From: Chryseobacterium sp. ISL-80 | GTDB lineage: Bacteria; Bacillota; Bacilli; Bacillales; Cytobacillaceae | Reading direction: 5' to 3' | NCBI GenBank assembly: GCA_018613055.1 | Contig: JAGGQZ010000023.1 | Location: 1-38,741 of the forward strand | Length of the DNA stretch: 38,741 bases | Shown: positions 7,921-15,353 of the stretch, one piece after another | Position numbering within the stretch: the stretch's first letter is position 1 | How the letters are laid out: the number at the start of each line of letters is the position of its first letter | Position numbers and translations under genes: made by a program | The notes under the pieces: model-generated | Database searches by the model: none | What the model was told of the DNA's origin: nothing | What the model saw: only the letters and a program-made list of their open reading frames with translations

Positions 7921-8700
7921 TCATTCTTCAAAAAACGGAGAGTTCGCATAGTAATACATCCAGCCCATCATGATTCCGCCGCCAATCAGGTTGCCGATCG
8001 TCACTGGGATCAGATTATGAATCACACCCGCAAAGGTCACAGACTGCGGGTCGTCGAGAACCATGCTGATGGCAAAGGTGCACATATTGGCAATGCTATG
8101 TTCATAGCCGGAAATGAAGAAGCAGTAAACGAAAAACACCATCGCGAACATCTTTGCCCCGTCGCCTTTCATCGACATCGGCAGGAAGAATGCCAGGCAA
8201 ACGAGCCAGTTACAGAGAATCCCCCTGAAAAATAGCTCTGAAGTTGGCGCGAGTGTCTTTTTTTCAGCGACGCTTAACAAGAAGCCATTCACAGAATGAT
8301 CATCAAACAATCCCGTTGTATAAATCAAAAATGCGAACGCAGCGGCGCCGATGATATTGCCGATATAACTGTAAGTCCACATCCTTGCCACCTGCAGCCA
8401 GGCCATCTTTTTCCTTAGTGCCGCAAAGGTATAGTAGAAGGTGTTCCCTGTGAACAAGTCTCCACCACCATAAGCAATCAGGATGATCGCGGCCCCGAAG
8501 GTAATGGCAGCGATAGGGTAGGCAAATGGTGAGTGTTCCATATAAAATGGATTCCCTGTCTTGAACGCAACAATTACCCCAAAGCCAATGAACATCGATG
8601 CCAAAGCAGCCCTTGCCAGATAGCGGATTTTGCTCTGCCTGAAAATCTTATGCTTTTTCAGGGCCAGTTTTTCAACCTCTTGAAGCGCTTGTACCTCCAA
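7921..8700 (-). CDS. Formate/nitrite transporter (FNT) family channel
   Basis: The 259-aa membrane protein has six hydrophobic segments and the two FNT half-helix signatures: GGGDLFTGN in the first half, and CNWLVCLAFF followed by SGYEHSIANM with the central histidine in the second. FNT proteins form pentameric channels that move formate, nitrite, lactate or hydrosulfide with protons; the substrate cannot be told from this sequence. The start is TTG at 8700 (MEVQALQEVEKLALKK); no ATG lies in a fitting place. GGGTGG sits six bases upstream, and the N-terminal helix preserved by this start belongs to the domain. It is monocistronic, with a shared terminator at its end. Confidence 0.9.
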   Translation of the reverse strand: MEVQALQEVEKLALKKHKIFRQSKIRYLARAALASMFIGFGVIVAFKTGNPFYMEHSPFAYPIAAITFGAAIILIAYGGGDLFTGNTFYYTFAALRKKMAWLQVARMWTYSYIGNIIGAAAFAFLIYTTGLFDDHSVNGFLLSVAEKKTLAPTSELFFRGILCNWLVCLAFFLPMSMKGDGAKMFAMVFFVYCFFISGYEHSIANMCTFAISMVLDDPQSVTFAGVIHNLIPVTIGNLIGGGIMMGWMYYYANSPFFEE

Positions 8701-8802
8701 ATGAATACCACCCGTCCGTCAGTATGTAATAAGAGTATTCTGCCTCAAACTTACTCTCCTATGTAAATACTTCCCTGAGTTATAGGGGGAAAAACAAAAG
8801 GC

Positions 8803-8842
8803 AAAAAAAGACTGAATCCGCCGACCGATCCAGTCTTTTTTC
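8803..8842 (-). terminator. Intrinsic terminator of the MFS gene
   Basis: On the minus strand AAAAAAGACTGGATC pairs with GATTCAGTCTTTTTT around GGTCGGCG, and the T-run continues. It lies a few bases after the MFS stop codon. Confidence 0.88.
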
Positions 8843-8845
8843 ATA

Positions 8846-10060
8846 TTAAAAAGTATCCCTAACGAATTGCGGATTCCGTTGCATTGAAGCGAACAGGACG
8901 ATTCCGCTCAAAAGCAGAAGACCGCTTGTCAGGACGAATACCGAAGTGAAACCTAGGTAACCTGAAAGGAAGCCGCCTAGCACAGGTCCGATGATGTTAC
9001 CAAAGAAACGGAGACTTGTGTTATAACCAAGTACTTCGCCCTGCATCGCGACCGGAGCTTCCTGCCTGATATAGGCAACCCTGACAGGTATGATGCCTCC
9101 GATTGTGATTCCTAGCATGAACCGGATCAGGACCAGCTGCCAGATATTCGTGACAAATCCGCCTGGCAGATAAATGATGGCTGATAAAAACAGGAGGAGG
9201 ACAAGTATTTTGATATAGCCAATTTTGTCTGCGATTTGTCCCCATTTCCGGGCCATCAGCAGATTGCCGAGACCAGCTGCCGAAAAAGCGATGCCAGAAT
9301 AGAATGCCAGGTTTTCATGGCCATGCAGCTCGCCGACATACAGGGAGAGGATCGGCTGGATGCTAAAATGGGCAATTTGCACGAGCATGGACATGAGCAG
9401 GACGTTGACCATGATTGGATTTCTGAAGATATGCTGAAGCACTTCTTTGCGGCTGTAATTTGTTTTGCTGCCTTTTTTTATATCGATCCTGTATTCCATG
9501 ACCAGGAACACAAGCAATCCGGACAGAATGATAAAGACGGATGTGGAGTGAAAGGTTGTTGAATAGCCTAATGAGTCAGCCAGGACACCGCCAATCATCG
9601 GGCCAAGCAAGGAGCCAGTGATACTGCCCGTCTGGAGCGTCCCAAGTACCTTTCCTGCATGTTCCTTTGGCGTCTGTGTTGAAATAAGTGCCTGGGACAC
9701 GGGAATGAAGCCTGAGAACAAGCCCATGAACATCCTGAGTAAAAATAGTTGCCAAACCGAAGAGGCAAAACCGAGCAGGAAGACAGATAATCCCATCCCA
9801 AAGGCCATGAAAATCAGGATTCTTTTACGGCCGAATCGGTCTCCCAGCCTTCCAACGATAGGCGAGAATAGGAAAGCTGTAACGAATGTGATGCTGAATG
9901 TAAGGCCTGACCAGTTTTGGACATATACTTCCGAAAAATCTCCAAACGACTCAATGTATAAGGAGAGGAAAGGCATTACCATTGTCATACTGCCTGCGAT
10001 GAAGAAATTGGCGAACCACATGATCATCAGGTTACGTTTCGCCTTTTGCTGCTGGGTCAT
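8846..10060 (-). CDS. MFS transporter, probable drug exporter
   Basis: The 404-aa protein has 12 predicted membrane segments and the MFS motif A between helices 2 and 3 (GRLGDRFGRKR). The arginine/proline-rich segment in helix 4-5 (MGLFSGFIPVSQAL, GSLLGPMIGG) resembles motif C of drug:proton antiporters of the 12/14-helix DHA1 type, as in MdtG/TetA relatives. The substrate is unknown. The start ATG at 10060 has a moderate AAAGAAG ribosome site. A good promoter (-10 TATAAT) with an overlapping palindrome lies 47-75 bases upstream, hinting at regulation. Confidence 0.88.
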   Translation of the reverse strand: MTQQQKAKRNLMIMWFANFFIAGSMTMVMPFLSLYIESFGDFSEVYVQNWSGLTFSITFVTAFLFSPIVGRLGDRFGRKRILIFMAFGMGLSVFLLGFASSVWQLFLLRMFMGLFSGFIPVSQALISTQTPKEHAGKVLGTLQTGSITGSLLGPMIGGVLADSLGYSTTFHSTSVFIILSGLLVFLVMEYRIDIKKGSKTNYSRKEVLQHIFRNPIMVNVLLMSMLVQIAHFSIQPILSLYVGELHGHENLAFYSGIAFSAAGLGNLLMARKWGQIADKIGYIKILVLLLFLSAIIYLPGGFVTNIWQLVLIRFMLGITIGGIIPVRVAYIRQEAPVAMQGEVLGYNTSLRFFGNIIGPVLGGFLSGYLGFTSVFVLTSGLLLLSGIVLFASMQRNPQFVRDTF

Positions 10061-10106
10061 ACCATCAACACTTCTTTCTCAGTACGAATATTTCGCTTTT
10101 CTAAAT

Positions 10107-10135
10107 ATTATACCAAAATTTTGCTGTATTGAAAA
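10107..10135 (-). promoter_or_regulatory. Sigma-A promoter of the MFS gene
   Basis: On the minus strand the -35 is TTTTCA (revcomp of 10130-10135), the spacer is 17 bases and the -10 is a perfect TATAAT (revcomp of 10107-10112). The -35 lies inside the loop and arm of the inverted repeat at 10121-10147. Confidence 0.65.
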
Positions 10136-10147
10136 CCAATACAGCAA
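10121..10147. promoter_or_regulatory. 11-bp inverted repeat overlapping MFS promoter
   Basis: TTGCTGTATTG (10121-10131) and CAATACAGCAA (10137-10147) are perfect complements around AAAAC. It could terminate the upstream VOC gene on the minus strand (a short AATTTT follows) or be an operator covering the -35 of the MFS promoter. Both uses are possible. Confidence 0.65.
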
Positions 10148-10167
10148 GCAAAGGCAGGTTCCTCTGA

Positions 10168-10539
10168 TTAGCGGACCCACTCAAGCAATTCAATTCTATT
10201 ACCAAACGGGTCAGAAACATAAATCCTGTTTGCGCCTGGGAGTTTGTCGTCTTCGAGGTATTCCACTCCGGATTCAGCCAGATGCTTCTTCAGCTCTTCG
10301 ATATTTTCCACTTCAAAAGCCGGGTGGGCCTTCTTTGCCGGAACAAAATCCTCCTCGACCCCAACATGGATCTGGCAGGATCCGAACTGGAACCAGGCGC
10401 CGCCGCGCTTTTTCAATTCAGCAGGCTTTTCGATCTCTTCAAAACCTAATATCCCGCTGAAAAATTTCCTTGCCTGATCTTCAGTGCCTATAGGGGCTGC
10501 TAGCTGGACATGGTCAATCGCTTTAAATTTATAAATCAT
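10168..10539 (-). CDS. VOC-family (glyoxalase/bleomycin resistance fold) protein
   Basis: The 123-aa protein matches one vicinal-oxygen-chelate module pair. It has the first-strand DHVQLAAP with His10, a central His58 (QIHVGVEED) and the C-terminal metal ligand Glu117 in DPFGNRIELLEW. These are positions where VOC enzymes hold a divalent metal. The reaction cannot be named; relatives include glyoxalases, dioxygenases and fosfomycin or bleomycin resistance proteins. The start ATG at 10539 has a perfect GGAGGG ribosome site. It lies just upstream of the MFS exporter in the same direction, so read-through to it and a shared detoxification role are possible. Confidence 0.85.
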   Translation of the reverse strand: MIYKFKAIDHVQLAAPIGTEDQARKFFSGILGFEEIEKPAELKKRGGAWFQFGSCQIHVGVEEDFVPAKKAHPAFEVENIEELKKHLAESGVEYLEDDKLPGANRIYVSDPFGNRIELLEWVR

Positions 10540-10614
10540 ATGAATCCCTCCTTATTTATTCCTATTTTAATCTTGTCAGAAACATAAGGAAATAACAGGT
10601 TATCAATAAATAGA

Positions 10615-10631
10615 GATAAGTTTTTCTTATC
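10615..10631. promoter_or_regulatory. Inverted repeat GATAAG-N5-CTTATC
   Basis: A 6-bp perfect inverted repeat with a T5 spacer lies between the divergent VOC and amino-acid binding-protein genes. It may be an operator or a small hairpin. A second inverted repeat, TTTTGTA-N6-TACAAAA (10681-10700), sits directly before the ribosome site of the binding-protein gene. Confidence 0.35.
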
Positions 10632-10713
10632 CCGTTTTAGAGTAATACAAGCCTCATCGGCTTCATATAAATTAGTAAAGTTTTGTACGTTTTTACAAAA
10701 GGGGGCAATAGGA

Positions 10714-11535
10714 ATGAGAAAAAGATTGTTTGCCATGATCATAGTGGCAATTGCAGCGCTTGTTGTGTCGGCATGCGGTTCAACCGAAACAAGCGAGACG
10801 AATGGTACCGGGAAAAAGGAACTCAGGGTCGTGACCGATGCAGCTTACGCGCCATTTGAATATATGGAGGGCGACAAGATCGTTGGTTTTGACGTTGATT
10901 TCCTGAAGGCGGCAGCGAAGGAAGCGGGTTATGAGCTGAAGTTCGAGAATGTCGGCTGGGATCCGATTTTCGTTGAGATTGGCAGCAAGCGTGCCGATCT
11001 CGCCGTATCGTCTATCTCCATCAATGACGAGCGCAAGCAGACGTATGATTTTTCATTGCCATATTTCCTGTCCACTAATAAAATCCTTGTCCGAGAAGAC
11101 AGCACCATCAAAAGCGCTGCTGATCTGAAAGGGAAGGTAGTGGCAGTCCAGAACGGCACCACTGGACAGGAAGCGATGGATAAACTGCTTGGAAAGAACA
11201 ATAAGGACATCAAGAAATTCGATAACAACAACCTGGCAATCATGGAGATGCTCTCAGGCGGAGCGGATGCAGTGGTGGCAGACAATGGAGTTGTTGAAGT
11301 TTACGCGAAGAACAATCCTGATGAAAAATTGAAGGTCATCGAAGACAGCGGCAGTTTCGAGGCAGAATACTACGGTATCCTTTTTCCAAAAGGAACCGAT
11401 CTGAAAGCGGACTTTGATAAAGCCATCAAGAAAATCGTTGAGAACGGCACCTATGAAAAAATCTATCAGGAATGGTTTGGCCAGAAGCCGAACATGGAAA
11501 TGCTGAAGGCAGAACAAGATAAGGCATCAAAGTAA
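10714..11535 (+). CDS. Polar amino-acid ABC transporter binding lipoprotein
   Basis: The 273-aa protein starts with a lipoprotein signal (MRKRLFAMIIVAIAALVVSAC, lipidation at Cys21). The SBP_bac_3 fold follows: LRVVTDAAYAPFEYME, VGFDVDFLKAAAKEAG, ADLAVSSISINDERKQTYDFS and KIYQEWFG at the end. The RKQTYDFS segment includes the arginine that binds the amino-acid carboxylate in this family. With the permease and ATPase downstream it forms a glutamine/arginine/cystine-class importer like ArtPQR or GlnHMPQ; the exact substrate is not deducible. A terminator hairpin separates it from the permease, a common way to make more binding protein. Confidence 0.92.
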   Translation: MRKRLFAMIIVAIAALVVSACGSTETSETNGTGKKELRVVTDAAYAPFEYMEGDKIVGFDVDFLKAAAKEAGYELKFENVGWDPIFVEIGSKRADLAVSSISINDERKQTYDFSLPYFLSTNKILVREDSTIKSAADLKGKVVAVQNGTTGQEAMDKLLGKNNKDIKKFDNNNLAIMEMLSGGADAVVADNGVVEVYAKNNPDEKLKVIEDSGSFEAEYYGILFPKGTDLKADFDKAIKKIVENGTYEKIYQEWFGQKPNMEMLKAEQDKASK

Positions 11536-11561
11536 AACCCGAAATCTATGAAACTGCAAAG

Positions 11562-11597
11562 ATGCGTAACTCTTAACACAGCGTTACGCATTTTTTT
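11562..11597 (+). terminator. Partial terminator between binding-protein and permease genes
   Basis: ATGCGTAAC (11562-11570) and GTTACGCAT (11583-11591) form a 9-bp stem followed by seven T. There is no obvious new promoter before the permease, so the hairpin probably acts as a leaky attenuator inside the operon. Confidence 0.85.
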
Positions 11598-11662
11598 GTA
11601 AGGCAGGCACGATAGCCTATGAAAAAAAACGCTCCGGAACCTGGGGCTTTGGAGGGCAAGCT

Positions 11663-12319
11663 ATGGATTTTCGTTTTGATATTATTATTGAATACTCTCC
11701 TTATCTAGTAAAAGGTACGCTGCTGACCATCGGGCTCTCATTGGCAGGAATTTTAATTGGGACAATCCTTGGCTTGTTCATCGGACTTGGCAAAATGCAG
11801 CGCCGCAAGCTGCTGGCCTGGCCATTTGTCTGGTATATCACTTTCTTCCGCGGGACCCCGTTATTCGTCCAAATCCTGCTGATCCATTTTGGGATAGTCC
11901 CGATGCTTCTTGGGGAAACAAACGGAATTGCGGCGACCATCATCGCTTTGTCACTAAATGCAGCAGCATATATCGCAGAAATTTTCCGTGCCGGCATCCA
12001 ATCGATCGACCGCGGCCAGACGGAGGCTGCCCGTTCACTTGGAATGACCCACGTCCAGGCGATGAGATATGTCATTCTTCCCCAGGCATTCAAACGGATG
12101 ATTCCGCCGCTTGGAAATGAATTCATCGTGCTGATCAAAGAATCCTCACTGGCGGCAATCGTCGCGACACCGGAAATTATGTACTGGGGCAGGGCGATGG
12201 CGGGACAATATTACCGGGTATGGGAGCCGTATCTCACCGCTGCCTTGATATATCTGATCCTGACAATATCCCTTAGCTTCTTATTAAATCTCCTTGAAAG
12301 AAGGCTGAAAACGGAATGA
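11663..12319 (+). CDS. Polar amino-acid ABC transporter permease
   Basis: The 218-aa membrane protein has about five hydrophobic segments and the HAAA-family features: [16 protein letters not shown] near the N-terminus and the EAA loop [22 protein letters not shown], here including the ATPase-coupling glycine. ATG 11663 follows GGAGGG. The stop overlaps the ATPase start by 4 bases (ATGA), so translation is coupled. Only one permease gene exists, so the transporter should hold a homodimer. Confidence 0.93.
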   Translation: MDFRFDIIIEYSPYLVKGTLLTIGLSLAGILIGTILGLFIGLGKMQRRKLLAWPFVWYITFFRGTPLFVQILLIHFGIVPMLLGETNGIAATIIALSLNAAAYIAEIFRAGIQSIDRGQTEAARSLGMTHVQAMRYVILPQAFKRMIPPLGNEFIVLIKESSLAAIVATPEIMYWGRAMAGQYYRVWEPYLTAALIYLILTISLSFLLNLLERRLKTE

Positions 12320-13038
12320 TCACAGTCACTGATTTGGAAAAATCATTTGGAAGCCACAAGGTGTTAAATGGAATAAACGTGGTCGTCCAGCCGCAGGAGG
12401 TTGTTGTGGTGATAGGGCCATCGGGTTCTGGAAAATCAACCTTCCTCCGCTGCATTAATCTGCTCGAAACCATCACGGCAGGACATGTGAAAATCGAGGG
12501 TGTAGACATTACCGCAAAAGGAACCAATATCAACAAAGTGCGCGAGGAAGTAGGGATGGTATTCCAGCATTTCAACCTGTTTCCGCATAAAACAGTGCTT
12601 GAGAATATTATGCTGGCGCCACTCAAGGTGCGTGGGATATCGGTAGAGCAGGCACGTTCCAAAGGAATCGAGCTGCTGAAAAAAGTCGGACTTGGAGAAA
12701 AAGCAGATGCATACCCTGACTCACTATCAGGTGGACAAAAACAGCGTGTGGCCATCGCCCGGGCCCTGGCAATGGAACCGAAAATCATGCTGTTCGACGA
12801 ACCGACATCTGCACTTGACCCGGAAATGGTCGGAGAAGTGCTCGAAGTCATCAAGCAGCTGGCCAGGGAAGGAATGACTATGGTCGTTGTCACCCATGAA
12901 ATGGGCTTCGCCAGAGAAGTCGGTGACAGGGTCATCTTCATGGATGGCGGGCTGATCATAGAAGAAAACCAGCCGCAGGAAATCTTCGAAAACCCGCAGC
13001 ACGAACGGACGAAGGCTTTCTTGAGCAAGGTTTTGTAG
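12316..13038 (+). CDS. Polar amino-acid ABC transporter ATPase
   Basis: The 240-aa ATPase has Walker [10 protein letters not shown], the Q-loop region [18 protein letters not shown], signature LSGGQKQR, Walker [15 protein letters not shown] and the H-loop VTHEMGFA. Length and sequence match the GlnQ/ArtR/HisP class. It energises import by the binding protein and permease encoded just upstream. The gene ends nine bases before a terminator that closes the operon. Confidence 0.95.
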   Translation: MITVTDLEKSFGSHKVLNGINVVVQPQEVVVVIGPSGSGKSTFLRCINLLETITAGHVKIEGVDITAKGTNINKVREEVGMVFQHFNLFPHKTVLENIMLAPLKVRGISVEQARSKGIELLKKVGLGEKADAYPDSLSGGQKQRVAIARALAMEPKIMLFDEPTSALDPEMVGEVLEVIKQLAREGMTMVVVTHEMGFAREVGDRVIFMDGGLIIEENQPQEIFENPQHERTKAFLSKVL

Positions 13039-13046
13039 GATGAAGG

Positions 13047-13078
13047 GGAGCCCGCTAGAGAAGGTGGGCTTCTTTTTT
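13047..13078 (+). terminator. Terminator of the amino-acid ABC operon
   Basis: GGAGCCCGC (13047-13055) and GTGGGCTTC (13064-13072) pair over 9 bp with two G-T wobbles, followed by six T. Confidence 0.85.
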
Positions 13079-13104
13079 GGCGTGATCGGAAATTTTTAAC
13101 CGTA

Positions 13105-13884
13105 GATTCCAGTCGAAAGATACCCTTATGCAGGCAGAACCATCGACATAAGGGTACCATTCAGGTTGAAAGAGACCCTTATGCGGGGAAAACCATTGAC
13201 ATAAGGGTACCATTGAGGTTGAACGGTACCCTTATGCGGTGAAAACCATTGACATAAGGGTACCGTTCAGGTTGAAAGATACCCTTATGCGGGGAAAACC
13301 ATTGACATAAGGGTACCATTCAGGTTGAAAGATACCCTTATGCGGGGAAAACCATTGACATAAGGGTACCATTCCGGTCGAAAGATACCCTTATGCGGTG
13401 AAAACCATCCCCATAAGGGTACCATTCCGGTCGAAAGATACCCTTATGCGGTGAAAACCATCCCCATAAGGGTACCATTCCGGTCGAAAGATACCCTTAT
13501 GCAGGCAAAACCATCCCCATAAGGGTACTATTCCGGTCGAAAGATACCCTTATGCAAGCAAAACCATCCACATAAGGGTACCATTCGGGTCGAAAGATAC
13601 CCTTATGCAGGCAAAACCATCGACATAAGGATACCATTGAGGTTGAAAGATACCCTTATGCGGGGAAAACCATTGAGGTTGAAAGATACTCTTATGCGGG
13701 GAAAACCATTGACATAAGGGTACCATTCAGGTTGAAAGATACCCTTATGCGGTGAAAACCATTGACATAAGGGTACCATTCCGGTCGAAAGATACCCTTT
13801 TGCAGGCAAATCCATCCACATAAGGGTACCATTCAAGTCGAAAGATACCCTTATATAGGTCAATCTGTCCTCATAAGGGTACTA
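13105..13884. repeat. Array 1: about 15 tandem 53-bp units with inverted arms
   Basis: Units repeat every 53 bases from about 13119 (first full unit 13119-13171, second from 13172). Each holds TACCCTTATG, a 16-base spacer (typically CGGGGAAAACCATTGA), CATAAGGGTA and a 17-base linker (CCATTCCGGTCGAAAGA). Opposed 10-bp arms therefore alternate about every 26-27 bp. Variants are CGGTTGAA/CGGTCGAA linkers and GCGGGG/GCAGGC spacers. One unit near 13652-13687 lacks the second arm (36 bases), and the last unit is diverged. Since 53 is not a multiple of three, a repeated protein is excluded; open frames here are by-products. The array fills the space between the amino-acid operon terminator and the MBL/TetR promoter. 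Confidence 0.95.
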
Positions 13885-13908
13885 ATTTAATATTTTTCCA
13901 AATAAAAG

Positions 13909-13937
13909 TTGATTTAACTAATGATATTAGTTAAAAT
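13909..13937 (+). promoter_or_regulatory. Sigma-A promoter of the MBL-TetR operon
   Basis: The -35 is TTGATT (13909-13914), the spacer is 17 bases and the -10 is TAAAAT (13932-13937). The spacer is filled by operator 1, and operator 2 starts at the end of the -10. Confidence 0.75.
13914..13934. promoter_or_regulatory. TetR operator 1
   Basis: TTAACTAAT and ATTAGTTAA are perfect inverted arms around GAT. The palindrome occupies the promoter spacer, where a bound repressor would block polymerase. It shares ACTAAYGATATTAGT with operator 2. Confidence 0.8.
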
Positions 13938-13959
13938 AAAACTAACGATATTAGTTTTA
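13937..13959. promoter_or_regulatory. TetR operator 2
   Basis: TAAAACTAA and TTAGTTTTA are perfect inverted arms around CGATA, covering the expected transcription start. The common core with operator 1 suggests two dimers of the TetR protein encoded downstream. Confidence 0.8.
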
Positions 13960-13976
13960 AGTTGGAGGGGTTTCAA

Positions 13977-14693
13977 ATGAGGGTAATCAAAGAAGGTTTT
14001 TTATATCAGTTAACATTCATGCCAAGGGTCTTTCCGGTGAATTGTTATTTTATAGAGGAAGAGGATGGGCTGACCTTAATTGATGCTGCGTTGCCGAACA
14101 GTGCCAAACCAATTTTGCATGCTGCAGAAAAAATTGGGAAACCAATCAAAAGGATTGTGTTGACCCATGCTCACAGCGACCATATTGGAGCACTTGCTGA
14201 ATTGAAGGAAAAGCTGGATGTCCCTGTTTATCTATCTGCCCGTGATTCACGACTCCTTGCCGGTGATACATCACTTGACCCATCTGAACCTCAGACACCG
14301 ATTCGCGGGGGAGTACCGAAGAACATCAACGTAAAACCTGATGTGTTCCTCAGGGAAGGGGATGAAATTGGCTCGTTGATCGCATTTGAAACTCCGGGAC
14401 ACACACCTGGATCGATGTCTTTTCTGGATAAAAGAACAAATACGCTAATTGCTGGCGACGCCTTTCAAACTAGAGGGGGGACAGCTGTATCCGGTGTGAC
14501 AGTACCATGGTTTCCTTTTCCGGCGATGGCTACATGGAACAGGAATCTGGCATTGCAAAGCGCAAAAAAAGTTCTCGGGCTAAAACCAACAATTCTCGCT
14601 GTAGGTCATGGGGAATTGCTTCGTGCGCCTGTGGCTCAGATGGAAAAGGCCATCCTAAAGGCAGAAGCATTTTTACAAAACAAAGGAGCTTAG
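13977..14693 (+). CDS. MBL-fold metallo-hydrolase
   Basis: The start is ATG 13977 (MRVIKEGFL), six bases after GGAGGGG; an in-frame TTG at 13962 forms part of that ribosome site and is rejected. The 238-aa protein has the metallo-beta-lactamase zinc motif THAHSDH (His64, His66, Asp68, His69), then GHTPGS (His142), AGDAF and a last GHG segment. This set binds two metals in glyoxalase II-like and lactonase-like hydrolases. No signal peptide is visible, so it acts in the cytoplasm. It is cotranscribed with a TetR regulator whose operators cover the promoter, so expression is probably induced by a small molecule, perhaps its own substrate. Confidence 0.9.
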   Translation: MRVIKEGFLYQLTFMPRVFPVNCYFIEEEDGLTLIDAALPNSAKPILHAAEKIGKPIKRIVLTHAHSDHIGALAELKEKLDVPVYLSARDSRLLAGDTSLDPSEPQTPIRGGVPKNINVKPDVFLREGDEIGSLIAFETPGHTPGSMSFLDKRTNTLIAGDAFQTRGGTAVSGVTVPWFPFPAMATWNRNLALQSAKKVLGLKPTILAVGHGELLRAPVAQMEKAILKAEAFLQNKGA

Positions 14694-14696
14694 GAA

Positions 14697-15272
14697 ATGT
14701 CACCAAGACCGAAAATCGCACTCGATAAACAGACCATTGTAATGGCAGCAGCCCAGCTTGCGAATGAGCAGGGAAGTGACCATGTAACGCTAGCATTGCT
14801 GGCAAAGAAGCTTAACATCAAACCACCTTCATTATATAACCATTTTGAAGGCCTGCCGGGAATCAAGCGCGAGCTCGCTCTGTTTTCACTTGAAAAACTG
14901 TACGAAGGACTTGAGGCCGAGGCATTGGAAAAGTCCCCAGGTGAAGAATCAGTCTTAGCAATAACGGATGCCTACCTATCTTTTGCCAGGGAAAACCCCG
15001 GACTTTATGAATTTGCTTTATCAGCACCGGATCCTTCAGATGAACAAGTCAATCGTGCCGGTGAGAAAATTGTCAGGCTTGTCATTTCCAAAATCCAGCC
15101 CTTCAGTTTGTCTGATGAGGAAGCCATTCATGCAGTGCGCGGTTTAAGGAGTCTCATGCACGGTTTCGCTTCCCTCGAGCAGAAAGGCGGGTTTGGGATG
15201 CCGTTTGACCTGGATGAAAGCTATAATCTGGCAGTGATGACCTTCCTCCGGGGCATGAAAATATCAGGTTAA
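14697..15272 (+). CDS. TetR/AcrR-family repressor of the MBL operon
   Basis: The 191-aa protein has an N-terminal helix-turn-helix (VTLALLAKKLNIKPPSLYNHF, residues about 31-50) typical of TetR, followed by an alpha-helical ligand domain resembling the WHG/TetR_C_33 type (LYEFALSAPD, AVRGLRSLMHGFASLE). The gene starts three bases after the MBL stop; AAGGAG lies in the end of that gene. Two matching palindromes on the shared promoter argue that it represses itself and the hydrolase. The inducer is unknown. No clear terminator follows, so read-through into the LysM peptidase is possible. Confidence 0.92.
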   Translation: MSPRPKIALDKQTIVMAAAQLANEQGSDHVTLALLAKKLNIKPPSLYNHFEGLPGIKRELALFSLEKLYEGLEAEALEKSPGEESVLAITDAYLSFARENPGLYEFALSAPDPSDEQVNRAGEKIVRLVISKIQPFSLSDEEAIHAVRGLRSLMHGFASLEQKGGFGMPFDLDESYNLAVMTFLRGMKISG

Positions 15273-15319
15273 TTTTCATCTTCTGAAATAGTTTCAATAG
15301 GTACTCACATACATATGTA

Positions 15320-15336
15320 TAGATGCAACTTTTGAA
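15320..15336 (+). promoter_or_regulatory. Possible sporulation-type promoter before the LysM peptidase
   Basis: CATACATA (near 15308-15315) resembles the CATACAnT -10 of sigma-E/sigma-K promoters, with AATAGTT about 14 bases upstream. The match is partial and the spacing approximate; the region up to the AGGAGG ribosome site shows nothing better. Confidence 0.25.
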
Positions 15337-15353
15337 AGAACAGGAGGCGCACT

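Noticed and set aside
9618-10460. A 280-codon plus-strand frame across the MFS and VOC genes
   Set aside because: It spans two recognised minus-strand genes and their promoter, with no ribosome site or recognisable domain.
13603-13863. An 86-codon minus-strand open frame inside array 1
   Set aside because: It is made wholly of 53-bp repeats whose period shifts the frame each unit, has no ribosome site, and ends where repeats change.
13105-13884. CRISPR array
   Set aside because: Both halves of each 53-bp unit repeat, there are no unique spacers, and no cas genes are in the window.
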